Shown in pieces: positions 1 to 12,000 of a stretch of 64,000 bases of DNA. How positions within the stretch are numbered: position 1 is the stretch's first letter; every line of letters begins with the position of its first letter. The stretch spans positions 682,001 to 746,000 of the forward strand of contig JAQJVL010000110.1 in assembly GCA_035578905.1 (NCBI GenBank). The letters are read 5' to 3'. The translations under genes and the position numbers were made by a program. Origin of the DNA: Stictocephala bisonia (lineage: Eukaryota; Arthropoda; Insecta; Hemiptera; Membracidae). The notes below the pieces were generated by a model that saw only the letters and a program-made list of their open reading frames with translations, had not been told where the DNA came from and did no database searches.

Positions 1-281
1 TACTACGTTTTCTCACCGAATTACCCGTATATCGACCCTGAGATCAATTTAAGAGCAATCATGCAATAATTTAATGACTTTAATTAAATTAAATAAACAA
101 TTTTAATAAAAGCAACAACCTCTTTAAAGGTAAAAGGTTATAAATTGTCACCCAATAACTTGGGATAAAAAAGAAATAAATTAAAGAATTCTGATTTATT
201 GAATATCATTATTTTAATTTAATCAGTGGATTAAATTAAAATAAATAAAATAAATAATGTAACAAAAGGCACAACGTTACA
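1..281 (+). repeat. 5' LTR, 3'-terminal part
   Basis: Matches the last 281 bases of the right LTR without a difference and ends GTTACA. The rest of this LTR lies left of the window. Confidence 0.9.
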
Positions 282-284
282 GAA

Positions 285-302
285 TGGCGCCCAACGTGGG
301 GC
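285..302 (+). promoter_or_regulatory. Primer binding site, tRNA-Lys type
   Basis: TGGCGCCCAACGTGGGGC lies three bases after the 5' LTR end. It is the classical 18-base complement to the 3' end of a tRNA-Lys. It fixes the LTR boundary and marks the element as reverse-transcribed from a tRNA primer. Confidence 0.92.
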
Positions 303-509
303 GACGTAGTATAATTAGTAAATTTTAATCTATTTAAAAAATATTTAAAGTTGAATAAGAGAATAGTTGAAAGTGTTATAGGCTAGGTGATATGATAAGA
401 AGAATGAATTAAAAATATTTAATATAGGCCTATCTGATTTAAACTCAAAATTTAAGAAAAAGAAATATAATAACTTTATACTTTGTACTTGATTAAAATT
501 TGCAAAATA

Positions 510-1871
510 ATGGCTAATGTTGATGGAATCCAAAACTCGGAGTTTGACTCCGAGGACTCTGATACCTCCCTGAGTGTTATTAGGGAAATGAATTTAAATA
601 AAAACAAATGTAATGAAGCCATGTTAGAATTAAATAGGGAAGACACACTGTCCAATATAATGGACATGTTAGCAAAAATAAATGAAAGCATGAACACTAA
701 ATATGACAACTTAGAGACAAAACTTAATAACATAAATACAAATGTAGAAACTAAACTCAATCAAATTAATACTGATATGGTAGAGATGAATAGGGAAAAC
801 AATATAAAATTAGATGAGCTTAGGAGAGATATAAATGAAAGAATAGATAAGTTTGAAGATAAACTTATAAACAATAAAATCAAAGAAGTAAAAGTAGGTG
901 AAAATAAAGTTAGTGAGATAGAGGAGGTGAATGAAGTAGAGAACAAAGATAGGCAAGAACCTATCAAAGTAAATAATGATAAGGACAGCCTATTATCCAA
1001 TAAAATAGAGTTGCTGTTAGGAGTAAATAATGACATAAATACCAAGCTGGAGCAGATTAATGTTAAGCTAGGAGGATCAGGTAGTAAGATGAAAGAAATG
1101 GATTATAATAAGATGAACTTAAATGAGGAGAAAACTAATGTGAGGTTAGATTTGCTGGTAAACATAACCAATAAAATAAACTCTAAACTTGATGAAATAA
1201 ATGTAAGATTAGATGGAAAAAGTGTTGATATAAAAGAAGTAAATAATGATGTAGTAGGTCTGGACAATGAATATAATGTGAAAATAAATAAACACATAAA
1301 AGAAGTTGATGATAGGATAGGGAGTACTAAAGACAACTTTGTCAATGAAACTAAAAGAGTAAATGTAGACTTTGATGAGTACATGCTAGATGAATACTTA
1401 AAAGCAAATGCAATATCAAGTGAGATAGGCTATGAATTAAATAGTAAAATCAGTAGGCCTAAAATAAATGATGAAAGAGAAAACCAGATAGGGTATCTAA
1501 ACTCAGTATTAGATAGCAAAATAGGACAAATAAATGAAACTCTAGCACTCAGTAACTTTAACTTTGAAAGTGTAGTAGATGACGTCAGATGTCAAGAAAA
1601 TAAAAAACTAAAAATGATCAGAAGTAGGATTGAGGAGCTAAATGAGTTCTTCAAGTTTGAGATGGAGATTATAAATAAATATTGGGGCCTAAACAAACAA
1701 AAGGAAGTTGAAAATAATATGATGGGGGGTGAAAACTTTGATGTAGACATGGAAGACTTTGTAAACTATGTGATGAGATACTATAATATCTCATGCTTCT
1801 CAAACTTTAAATATAAAAAGAAACAATTTAAACCAATGTTCTCGGATAACTACATTTGTTTAGAAAACTAA
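510..1871 (+). CDS. Coiled-coil protein of the LTR element, possibly Gag-like
   Basis: A single open frame of 453 codons starting at the ATG in AATAATGG. The frame is open from 483, but that upstream part begins with TTG. The product is highly charged and rich in N, K, E, D and I. Repeated segments such as KLNNIN, KLNQIN, KLEQINVKLGG and KLDEINVRLDG, roughly within residues 65-240, predict long coiled coils. No zinc knuckle, protease or polymerase motif, signal peptide or membrane segment is seen. The C-terminus ends in a basic aromatic stretch (KYKKKQFKPMF). It sits where gag belongs, 208 bases after the primer site. A structural or RNA-binding Gag role is inference from position only. An intact frame among stop-rich DNA suggests it was maintained until recently. 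Confidence 0.75.
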   Translation: MANVDGIQNSEFDSEDSDTSLSVIREMNLNKNKCNEAMLELNREDTLSNIMDMLAKINESMNTKYDNLETKLNNINTNVETKLNQINTDMVEMNRENNIKLDELRRDINERIDKFEDKLINNKIKEVKVGENKVSEIEEVNEVENKDRQEPIKVNNDKDSLLSNKIELLLGVNNDINTKLEQINVKLGGSGSKMKEMDYNKMNLNEEKTNVRLDLLVNITNKINSKLDEINVRLDGKSVDIKEVNNDVVGLDNEYNVKINKHIKEVDDRIGSTKDNFVNETKRVNVDFDEYMLDEYLKANAISSEIGYELNSKISRPKINDERENQIGYLNSVLDSKIGQINETLALSNFNFESVVDDVRCQENKKLKMIRSRIEELNEFFKFEMEIINKYWGLNKQKEVENNMMGGENFDVDMEDFVNYVMRYYNISCFSNFKYKKKQFKPMFSDNYICLEN

Positions 1872-2384
1872 ACTATAAACTTAGCTGTTCACTGAAAAAT
1901 ACTTAGAAATAATAATAAATACACAGCAATTGAAACAATATAACTTTAATGATAAGGGGGGTTGTATAAAAATAAATGAAGAAAATGTAGGGTAATTATA
2001 TAAATGAAAAAATATTTAAAGAGGTCATTTAACAATAAACAAATAATAGGCCTATTTGAAGAAATATTGCCAGTAAGGTGAATTTATGATTGAATAGGAG
2101 ATTTAAAGATAACATTGAAATAATATGACATTCATGTTAAACTAAGATGATAAATAAATATTGTTAATGGTAAGAATGACTGTTAAAAGAAAAATATCTA
2201 CAAATGTCATAATAGTAAATATATGGTAGGCCTAATTAACAGTTTGTGAAAAATAATAATAACCAGAGAGTTGTTATTGAATATGAAAGATATTAAATGA
2301 TTTAAATGAAACTTTGATAATAATATGTGTTAAATGAATATAACACTAATAATAAAATGATTTTTAGGTGAGAACGAGATAGTT

Positions 2385-3245
2385 TGAGGAGATGTTTTAT
2401 AGTAGCTTGTTTCATAACCCATGAATGTTTATATTGAATATTTTGAAACAATAACATGATAAATGTGTAAAACTAGAAAGAGGTATGAAGATTTGCTAAA
2501 ATATAATGTTGCTATAACCCATGTATACATACATAAAATATGACCCAAATAATAATGCAATGACTAGGTTCACATAAAATGAAATAGGTGAGATAGGCCT
2601 ATCTTGTAAAACTTTGTAGGATAACTGGTTAATACTAAACAATGTTCTAATGACTTGTCAATGTGTATGCTAAAAAATGATTTAAATAATAATATGATAT
2701 GACTCAAGAAATGTTAAACCATGATGAAATAAATGAAGTATAATGTAATACTTTGCTTTTGTAACTCTTGAATGTTGATATTGAATATAATCCAAATATA
2801 CACATTGTGTATAATCTGTTAAAACAATGAAAGGAGAATTTCTTTACAATACTGTGTTATTGTAACTTGTTTATAATTATATTGAAATGACTAAATGAAT
2901 ATAACAATAATGATTCAAGATTGTGTTTAACAAATATAATTGAAGGAGATTTTTGAGAAGTATTTTGTTGTAATAACTTGTTTGTGTTTATATTGAAAAT
3001 AATCAGATGAATGATTCCAATGTTGAATATAATGATTGATTTAAAATGAAATAGATAAAATATCTTATAATACCTTGTATGATGACTTGTTCATGCTGAC
3101 AATGAACATGAATTAAAGATACACAATAGGTGTAGTCTTGTGAAACCTATATGACATGTTTCAAAGATGTGTTTGAATAAAATAATGAAAGGAGATTCTT
3201 TATAATGTTGTATTATTATTATAATTTGTATATGATGATGTTATT
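2385..3245 (+). repeat. Degenerate repeats of roughly 110 bp
   Basis: About eight diverged copies of a unit built on GGAGAT, a T/A-rich stretch, AACTTGTTTATG-like and TTATATTGAAT-like blocks, for example near 2389, 2738, 2832, 2945, 3052 and 3191. Spacing is irregular, about 90-150 bp. Copies are recognisable by eye but well diverged. Confidence 0.55.
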
Positions 3246-5757
3246 ATGACTTGATAATGTACTGTCAATACACTACTGTATGTATTTTGATAAACTTAAA
3301 TGATTTTCAATCATTTAAAGAATTTTATGAAGGGAAAATAGCCAGTGGTTAATAGCAGTACGATTCGAACATAATTACAACTAGTCACTTTCCAAATTCT
3401 AAATTCTTTAACGCCAAGTACTCTATTAATCACACAATGGCACAATATATCAGTTTAAGGTGTTGGTTAACCTTGACAATAGCGTCTAAAAACTAAAAGC
3501 TTACAGTGATCTGTAGCATGGCAAACCCATTTACCTAAGTCATGTTATAGACACCAATAGATTAATAATTTTGAAATGTAATATTGTAAAAATAGATTGA
3601 AACCTTGTAGATGTGTTATGATAATTTTGTTAGTAAACTGTTGTACTAACATTGGTGTAGACAATGAGTGATAGAAATCACAATTTAATATGATTATAAT
3701 GTAATGACAATGTTTGATTATAATATATTGCAAACAAATTTTATTTTGTCATTGACGCAAATAATAAATGATGGAATTTAAAAAAGTTTAACATGAGTAA
3801 AAAATAATAGTAAATATGAGTAATTAATTTTATATCAATAATGAACAACCAATAATGAGTTATTGGAAAATTCTCAAACTTAATAATGATAACTAACATT
3901 GCATATATCAACTTGAAATATGTCAAAGCAACATTAGTAAATGTATGAATAATTAAAGTTTTGTATACAAGTAATATGTGTGTATACACAAACAACAATA
4001 GACAATATGAAAAATGATTGAACATGAGTATGTTTAAATGTTTGTAAATAATTTTTTACTTCAATTAATTGCTGATGCAATTAAAAACAGGCTATTTCTA
4101 TAATTAACAGCCTGTGAGTGACTTGAGTTATATGTATTATTTAATACAAAAGGTAACCAAAGTGAAATGACAATCAGGTAAAATGATTGTGAACTAGAAC
4201 CAGTGACAATTAGAACATTTTGTGAAACATGGACACGAATGGACATGAGTACCAGTGGTGTAGCAGAGGGGAGTCGGAGGACAACGGCGTACCATGCAGA
4301 GACCCATGACGCGGTGAAGCTATCAGTCCAGGAACGCACCAGGTGGTGATGACTCATCCTATTGACACGGCTCTACAACACTCCCATACACTCCAGGACT
4401 ACTGCACATGTTCGAAAACAACAACTAGTATATCAACCAGTTGGTGACATAAGACAATCTTTGTTCTGCTGTTTATAGTCTCTCGAGACCCATAGACTTG
4501 TGAATCAGATATTCACTGAACTTAATTGTAGTATTCAAATATTTGAAATTTAAAATGAACATGAGTACCAACCAGTGTAAAACTTTTCACGTGGACCGTT
4601 TCCAGTTTTTATAAAAGTGAGTGACTGTTTTTAAGCTTTTGTCAAAATAAGCAATAACTTCTGAAGAAAACCAATATTCTACAAGAACAATTACAATGTT
4701 CCAGAACCCTGGCCCATACTTGAACACTATGGTGTTGTAAATGAACTAACCCAAAGTACGCGCAGTGACATCAGACCCACTGGCGTAGCAACAATTTGGC
4801 AATATGTTTCAAACTAATAAATAAAAACAAAATATTATGCAGATATGTATTAAAAGGTAATAATAATGAATAAATGATATATAACAAATAAATAACAAAA
4901 CAAAAGTATAAATAATTTATAAATGATGAGTTTTTAATAATGAAAAAATGACAATGGTGTTTAGTGATAAATTTTTTATATTATTCAATAATATGTGAGA
5001 TATAAATATTAATTCAAATAATAGTTTTATTACTGAAAAGAATTACAATAATTTTTATAACAAATTATAAAGTAACAAATAATAATAATAACTTGCATCA
5101 ATGACAAAGAATTATGTAATGCATCTGTTGATTAGTAAACAATGATAATACAAGTTATTCTTGTATTAACATAGGATTTGATAACTTATTGTTGTTAATC
5201 AATACTTGTATATAATTGGATGATATGTGTACTATGTATTTTTACTACACAGTGTATTGTTTTGTTTGATAACTTTGATTCAGGACTGATGAATTTCATT
5301 CCAAATAAATAATAAGTATAATCTGATGACTTATTATGTAAATATAGTAATGTTTATATGATACATTAGTAAAAAATAATTCAAGCCATTTTTATATAAA
5401 TGTAAAAGTTGATGAGCTATTGATTGAAATTACTAATTATTATGTAAATAATTTGGTAATTAATGATGTACAATTTTAAGAGTTGATCATTTGTTGAATG
5501 ACAAATAATATGTAAAAAGTTTAAGGGACCTTTGATATATTGATCAAGGATAGATGTTAAGATTTGACTAGGGATTGATAATATATGTAATAATATAATG
5601 ACTTATTGATGATTGAAAATATATTTGGAAAATTGTTTGTAATTAATGGCTGACTTGATAATGTAAAGATTTGTTTTAGAGGTAATGATTTATTTGAGAA
5701 TGTTGTGGACTGTGTAGTGATTAAGAATTTATTCAAGAAATTAAAGAAAGATAAAAG

Positions 5758-6222
5758 ATTGAAAAAAGATATAGGAACTTAAAGATGGATTTAGGATTGA
5801 TAACGGATACTTGTATTTAAAGAAGGTTTAATGGGATGAGATAGGATACAGAAATTAAAAAAGGGCAATGGATTGAAATTAGGTTACTGTATTAAAAGAA
5901 GGGTTTAAGGAGTGATAACGGATACTTGTATTTAAAGACGGACAAAGGGGTGAAATAGGATATCAGTAATTAAAGATGGTTAATGGAATGAAACAGGATT
6001 TTAGCAATGAAAGAAGGGTTAATGGAATGAAAAAAGATAAAGGAACTTAAAAATGGGAAATGGATTGATAACAGGTTACAGAATTAAAAGAAGGGTTTAA
6101 AGGGGTGATAACGGGATTAAGTATCTAAAAGATGGTTTAATGGTTTGATAATAGATATTGGCATTTAAAGACGGATTAAAGGATTGATGTTGAAGTTAAG
6201 AATTTAAAAATGGTTAAAAGAG
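5758..6222 (+). repeat. Tandem array of a ~38-39 bp unit, about 12 copies
   Basis: Successive units begin with RTTGATAACGG-like sequence, continue with an A/T stretch and TTTAAAGAAGG, and end TTTAATGG. The sequence fits about twelve units of 37-40 bp with substitutions in each. The array is strongly purine-rich on the plus strand. Confidence 0.8.
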
Positions 6223-7299
6223 TTGAGAATATATTTGAAATATATGACAGGGTACTGAAAAATGATTGACAAATTAATATAGGATGTTGATGAAATACTT
6301 AAAATAAATAAATGATGATTCATTTATAAATTAATGAACTATATAACATGTTACTGTAATGAATAGTCATGTGATTTTAATGATGATGTGAAATATAATA
6401 ACTGGAAGTAAGTTGATAATTAATTAATTTTGAAGTGTAACCTAGTAATTGATGACTTATATTTTGTTGATTTTGATATATGACTTGTGTATTTTGATGA
6501 GTGATTTCATATTGTGGAATGAGTCATTGATTTCAAATAAGAACTTGTATAATTTCTGATGATGTATTGATCTTAGATTTATAATTTTTGAATTTGTACT
6601 GGTAAATGAAATAATTTGCCGGTGGAAACTAATCATTTACTAACTAAGAGGAAATCATAATTTAATGATTAATTAATTTTGATAAATACTTGTACATAAC
6701 TTAAGGATGTATTAATTGTTGTTGTATGAATTTCAGTATGTAATGTATAACTTTGTTTGATAATTTTTAATCCAAGACTGATGGATTTTTGATTAACAAC
6801 TTGTAATAATTAAAAATATATAAATTTTTATGAACAATTATGTACAATGAAATGAGTTGTTAAACTTTTGATTTATAAATTATAGAATTGTTAGTTAACA
6901 ATTTTGATTTATTGGATTACTGTTTGATAAATGTAACTTTTGAACTATTGATTTTTATTGATGACTGTGAAGGATGTAATGAATTTTTTGAATTTCTAAA
7001 TCACAGGTAACTAATTTGTAATTGATAATTTTATGATTTACTGAATTGTAATTGATTGATTTGTATTAATGATTTAATGGACTCATTTTAATAAACATGG
7101 ATTCTTAAATGTTGATAAGGAGATAATGATGTAGTGCCATAGAATATGTAATCTGATATTGAATTATAGAATAGTTAATAGACTTAATTTACTAAATATA
7201 ATAAATATTGTAAAATGAAACTTATCTGAGAAACAAACGACAATTTGGCGAATCGTGTTTAAGATCAAGATTTTTTGACTCGCGTTACTCACACATCGC

Positions 7300-7313
7300 A
7301 AAAAATCGGGGGG
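7300..7313 (+). promoter_or_regulatory. Polypurine tract-like sequence before the 3' LTR
   Basis: AAAAAATCGGGGGG ends three bases before the TGTAAC that opens the 3' LTR. It is the expected place for plus-strand DNA priming. The TC interruption is unusual. Confidence 0.6.
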
Positions 7314-7316
7314 TAC

Positions 7317-8556
7317 TGTAACAGGTCCACCAAATTGATAGGCAAATTAATTAATTTAGATAAATAATAAATTATTATATAGAAGAAGAGGAATATATTT
7401 AATCAAAATAGATGGAGGAGTTTTAAATCATATTAGAGAATTGTCGTGTGGAAAATAACTGTGGGACAGACGAGAGGCTCCAGCAATAAATCACTGTAAA
7501 CAAACCCTTTGTTCAAAGCAGGATGGGTGGGCCGGTTCCGAGAATTGCAATCGTAAACATGTAAGCATATTTGAGGGACAAGCTACATCACGTCGGTTGG
7601 TTATTTTCCATTAAATCCCCTCCAGGTCACAAGTGTGATGCGCAGTAGAATTACACGGATGACGAGTTACGAAACGAACCAATCAGAACGGAACATATAG
7701 TTCCAAATTTGCCCGTAGGCCGCAGCAGCTGTCAAAACCGCTACATCGTGACATACCCAGAAGGGTCATAGTCGCGTACCCAAAAGAAAAAAGGCGGGAA
7801 TCCGACTTCAACGGTTGAAGAACGTTCCTCGCCCCAGTTTGCAAATAGTTGGAGATCGACGAGGATCGTCTTCCACAGACATCACCGGCATCGGGCTATG
7901 TTTCCGGGAAAATGTGGTAAAAACACTTGTGCGTTTTAAATGTACTAACTAAAAGTTGTGGCTATCAATTAAAGATGATATCATTTTGAATTTCCGTTTC
8001 GTTGAGTATACGATAGGACACGAGATGGACTCCATCATCATCCATAGTGATTACTCAGATAAGTTGTTAGAATAAATTATTGATTAGAAAAAAGTTAACA
8101 ATGATTTTGTAAACCAAACTTAAATGACTCATTTGACTTAAAAGAAAATATCTAGTTTTAGATAATATAATTTTCAATCCTATTTTATTGTATTGCAAAT
8201 ACCAATTGAGTAACGTAATGATTTTAAATAATGTAGAATAAATTAAATTGTGTAAAGTAAAATTTTGTTTTATTATACTACGTTTTCTCACCGAATTACC
8301 CGTATATCGACCCTGAGATCAATTTAAGAGCAATCATGCAATAATTTAATGACTTTAATTAAATTAAATAAACAATTTTAATAAAAGCAACAACCTCTTT
8401 AAAGGTAAAAGGTTATAAATTGTCACCCAATAACTTGGGATAAAAAAGAAATAAATTAAAGAATTCTGATTTATTGAATATCATTATTTTAATTTAATCA
8501 GTGGATTAAATTAAAATAAATAAAATAAATAATGTAACAAAAGGCACAACGTTACA
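7317..8556 (+). repeat. 3' LTR, complete
   Basis: Opens TGTAACAGG and closes with GTTACA. The middle (about 7.5-7.93 kb) is clearly richer in G and C than both flanks and could hold the U3 promoter; I do not see a certain TATA box. The last 281 bases equal the start of the window. No coding capacity. Confidence 0.85.
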
Positions 8557-8934
8557 AGATAAAGCAGTATTTTTTAATAGAAAATAAATGTTTACATAAA
8601 GGAATTATGGATTAGTATTTAATTTTCCTTAAATATAGGGTTGTTGACAATCAAACTGTGCAAACTTTCATCCTGATAAAAAAATATTGACATTATAAGC
8701 GTGTTAGCACAGGAAAAGTGCCGGTTTTTTTTGTAAGATTATGTTTTGTTAGTGTATGTTTGGTATTGTTAGGTTAGGTTCTGTAATATTAGCCTAATTT
8801 TAATAGATTAGTTTTTGTTAACTTGACATTATAAAACCTAAACCTATGCACAAACGTAACATAACCAAAGCCTGATCCTTTCCAATTTGTTGATTACTCT
8901 TTATTTATGACCTCATATGGTATGTCATTTCTAG
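8557..8934. other. Gap between LTR element and PDZ gene exon
   Basis: AT-rich unique-looking sequence with a TTAGGTTAGG-type string near 8770. It ends in the polypyrimidine tract and TAG acceptor of the following exon. No coding exon or missing PDZ-gene start was recognised. Confidence 0.5.
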
Positions 8935-9063
8935 ATACCAATCACTCTACAAAAAGAAACAGGAGTCGATCATGAAGGTAGAGAAGTGTTAAAATGTGGC
9001 TTTAAAATTGGTGGAGGAATTGATCAAGATTTCAGAAAAAGTCCGCAGGGATATACCGATAAT
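8935..9063 (+). CDS. TAX1BP3: TAX1BP3-like exon (first visible)
   Basis: Follows TTTCTAG and ends at GTAAGT; 43 codons. Encodes PITLQKETG, then CGFKIGGGIDQDFRKSPQGY, the start of the PDZ domain with the conserved GGGIDQD. The frame is open through the acceptor, so it is internal. Confidence 0.88.
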
Positions 9064-12000
9064 GTAAGTAAGGAAATGTTTTTGTTAAAATTTATTGTAT
9101 AGAGTCTTTTAATTTCTGTATCATTACCAAAAATTAATCTACTGAACTAACCACCCTAGATATGTTCTGCCTAACGGTGGTTTGCACTAACAGTTATTCT
9201 AACCTCGATGACCTTTAACCTAACAATTGGCCTCTGGCCTGACTGACAGAATCTAGAACAGGAAAAACACACCTTCCTGTTATTGGAAACAATATGAATA
9301 CACACTACAGAACACCTATTTCACCATGCTTCAAACACACAGTTTTTGGGTAGTAAAATAGATGAATTAACATTATTTTGGTCGGCTTCTGCCCTAATAT
9401 CTCTAACAGGGAAAACTCCTTGTCTTGTAAATCAAAACTGTATTTGCAAAAGTTAAGCGGTCCTAATCTAAATAAAAATTAAAAATCCTATTATCTATCA
9501 AATAAATAACCTAATATTAGCAGTTGACTAATGTAAATACTGTAATGTACTGTTATTTATCAAGGCAGTCACCATCGGCACCCCCTATGTCATTGAAACT
9601 CCTCCCTGTGCAGGTAACTGCTCGCAGGTCCAATCTAGGTCTTCCAGGAAGGACTAAAATGGCAGATAATTGGCCTGTAGGTCAACCCAGACCCTTCCTG
9701 AATTGGTGCACAGAAGGATCTAGATCCCCTCCCAGAGTCTCCATTGGCAATTCCAGAATCTTCTGGGTTTACACCTCAGCGTTATATTAAGATACCCTTC
9801 GCCCGACCGGTCAGTGTGTGAGTGACAGTCTACAGAGTAGCAGAGTTAGGCCTAGTAGAAGTGACAGTCAAGTAATAGTGTTTAATTGTGACAGTCTGGT
9901 GACAGTGTACCAAGCAGTGTCAGACTTTGTTTGAACACATGCTGTGGTAAGTGACATTAGTTGTTTTAAATATTAGTGATTATTTTCAAGTCTCAGAATA
10001 GTGTCTATCTAGTTTGTTAATATTTCGTAGTGTGTGATTTTGAAAGTGTAAATAAAAGAACAGTTAATATCCAGAAGGGAAATTGCCTTATTTATTCAGA
10101 CACTGTTAGACCGTGATAATACTCATTAAATGCCATTAGATTAGCTCATAGAGTTGTGGGTAAACTAAGTTTAGGATACCACAGAAGGTGAGCTACTAAC
10201 CAATTTCCTCATAGCTTTGCATTTTTCCCTTACCGCTCTGGGCCCCCAACACAGTTCTACTTGAGCCTAACACTTCACGATTTTGTGTATTGGTCAAACA
10301 GTCACTTCTCTTAAAATTGGTTTCAGAATCTTTCCTTAAAAAAGGATGTACTGTGTAATTACTTTAAAATTAATATTCATGCTTGACATAACGGCTGTCA
10401 TAACGCTATGTTCTATTCACTTGAACTTTTAACTATAAAAAAAAAACCATAATCTATCTAAAATCTGTAAATAATTGAATTTTTAAATGTTATTATATTA
10501 CTCAATACTTGTTACTTTTATTATTTTTATAATTTTGTATGAATATTACAATATTATTTTCTGTCACTGTCATTGTTTCTTTACAAAATAACTACGAAAT
10601 GTCCTGTAAACAGAGAATTATTCAATGAAACTTTGATGTAATGATCTAAATTAACTTGGAATAGTTTTAAATTGCTAAACGATTAATAATACACTTCTTA
10701 GATTTCTTAAAATATAGAGTTTTGATGTTGATAAAAAGTAAACTAAAAAAATGTTAATGTTCTCAGTTAATTTATAAAGAAAATTATTTACGTTAGGATA
10801 CATCTGTACTGTGTATATTTAATTGTAATCAAAGCTGGGTATATTATTAATGTAATCTACATACATTCAAATCATATTTTAATAAACTTCAATCTTTTAA
10901 AAAACCTTTTTGTGAGACCCAATAGTTTTAGAGTTCAATAATTTTTTACTTATTCTTAAGATGCAGATCGTCAAAATATGGTTGAAAATGGATTTTTAAT
11001 GAGTGTAAATGAACGAGTGTAGTCATTGTGACTATCTGGGTTTGATTTAGCTCAGAAAGGGCTATTTATTAATAGCCCAATAGCCAGGGCAAGTATGGGA
11101 CCTACAGCTTTACGTGGAATTCGAACCACGTAGTGTTGGTCTGATTTTCAGCTAACTGACAAGTTTGAAACTTAGTTCTCAACCCTACACAATGTTTGGA
11201 GCTTGAAAACCATCTAACACGGACACACCAGACTTCTCTAGTAGTGTCGGTATGAAGAGGACCAAGGATGGAACCTATCGCCTACAATCTCCCAAACACT
11301 TTGTTGCCAAGTAGCTGGGTTATAGCACTGCACCACCAGTGCCAACTCACTACAGATGTTATTTCATCGTTAGTCACAGCTGGCTGCAGAAGTGCGTACG
11401 CATCGAGTGTCCAGAAGCCAATTGTGAACTGCACAAATGAAGATCAAGAAGGTCCAAAATTAACGCGAGAAACAAATAGGGAGAGCACAGAATTTAATGG
11501 GAAAGATATAGAGTTTAGAAAAAAATTTAAAGAGGGAGAGTTTAATACACACAGCAGATAGTCAGTGAGTCAGTAAAACAGGGAGTGATGTTCACGAGGA
11601 CGCAATAGCCTTACCCAAAGTGAATTTATTTTGGAGAACTAATGCGAGCGCGAACAACTATAATATTACACGTAGGAAAGTCAAGTTTAATTTTAGTTTT
11701 CTTAAAAATTTATGGCAATAGAAACAGTTTAAAACAATTATTTGATTCAAATTAACTACCTTATACTTCTGTAAATTATTTGAATAACTGCCAAGAGGTT
11801 TATTATTCTCTGACAAGAAATTGGCAGATGAATGTGAGGTGCAAGCAAGTATCTTGACATGCTCTTTTAGTGACTGTCAAGGAAAAAATATTGTAACTGT
11901 TATATTTTAACTTTAGTTCATTACTATACAATTAAATTTATGTCCATTCTGTAAATGATTAACATGATTTTGAGCAAAGCACTCAACCTTATAGTAGTAT

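Larger units (their letters stand above)
1872..7316 (+). other. Non-coding interior of the LTR element
   Basis: About 5.4 kb with stop codons in all frames and no open frame that looks coding; the longest is a 98-codon minus-strand frame near 4.1-4.4 kb. It contains two separate families of degenerate tandem repeats (about 2.4-3.25 kb and 5.76-6.22 kb) and a less AT-rich patch at about 4.2-4.8 kb. A normal LTR element would have pol here. Confidence 0.8.
1..8556 (+). mobile_element. LTR retrotransposon, non-autonomous, 5' end outside window
   Basis: Bases 1-281 and 8276-8556 are a direct repeat that I read as identical at every position. The right copy extends left to 7317, where TGTAAC mirrors the terminal GTTACA, so the LTR is about 1240 bp with 6-bp inverted ends. 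A tRNA-Lys primer site follows the left LTR and a purine-rich tract precedes the right one. The interior holds one ORF (510-1871) and no reverse transcriptase, protease, RNase H or integrase that I can see. Identical LTR ends imply recent insertion. The organisation resembles a large retrotransposon derivative moved by a relative's enzymes. About 960 bp of the 5' LTR and the left target duplication lie outside the window. Confidence 0.9.

Noticed and set aside
761..1384. Minus-strand serine/leucine-rich frames inside the coiled-coil ORF
   Set aside because: Mirror images of the plus-strand ORF's repeats.
4061..4357. 98-codon minus-strand frame in the retroelement interior
   Set aside because: Isolated, no domain, overlaps a less AT-rich patch where stops are rarer by chance.
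5758..6222. CRISPR array
   Set aside because: Units abut with no unique spacers, in a eukaryotic retroelement.
1872..7316. Hidden frameshifted pol in the LTR element
   Set aside because: Looked for YxDD, DTG/DSG and HHCC-type patterns in the ORF translations and by eye; nothing convincing, and base use is unlike coding. A profile search with frameshifts would decide.
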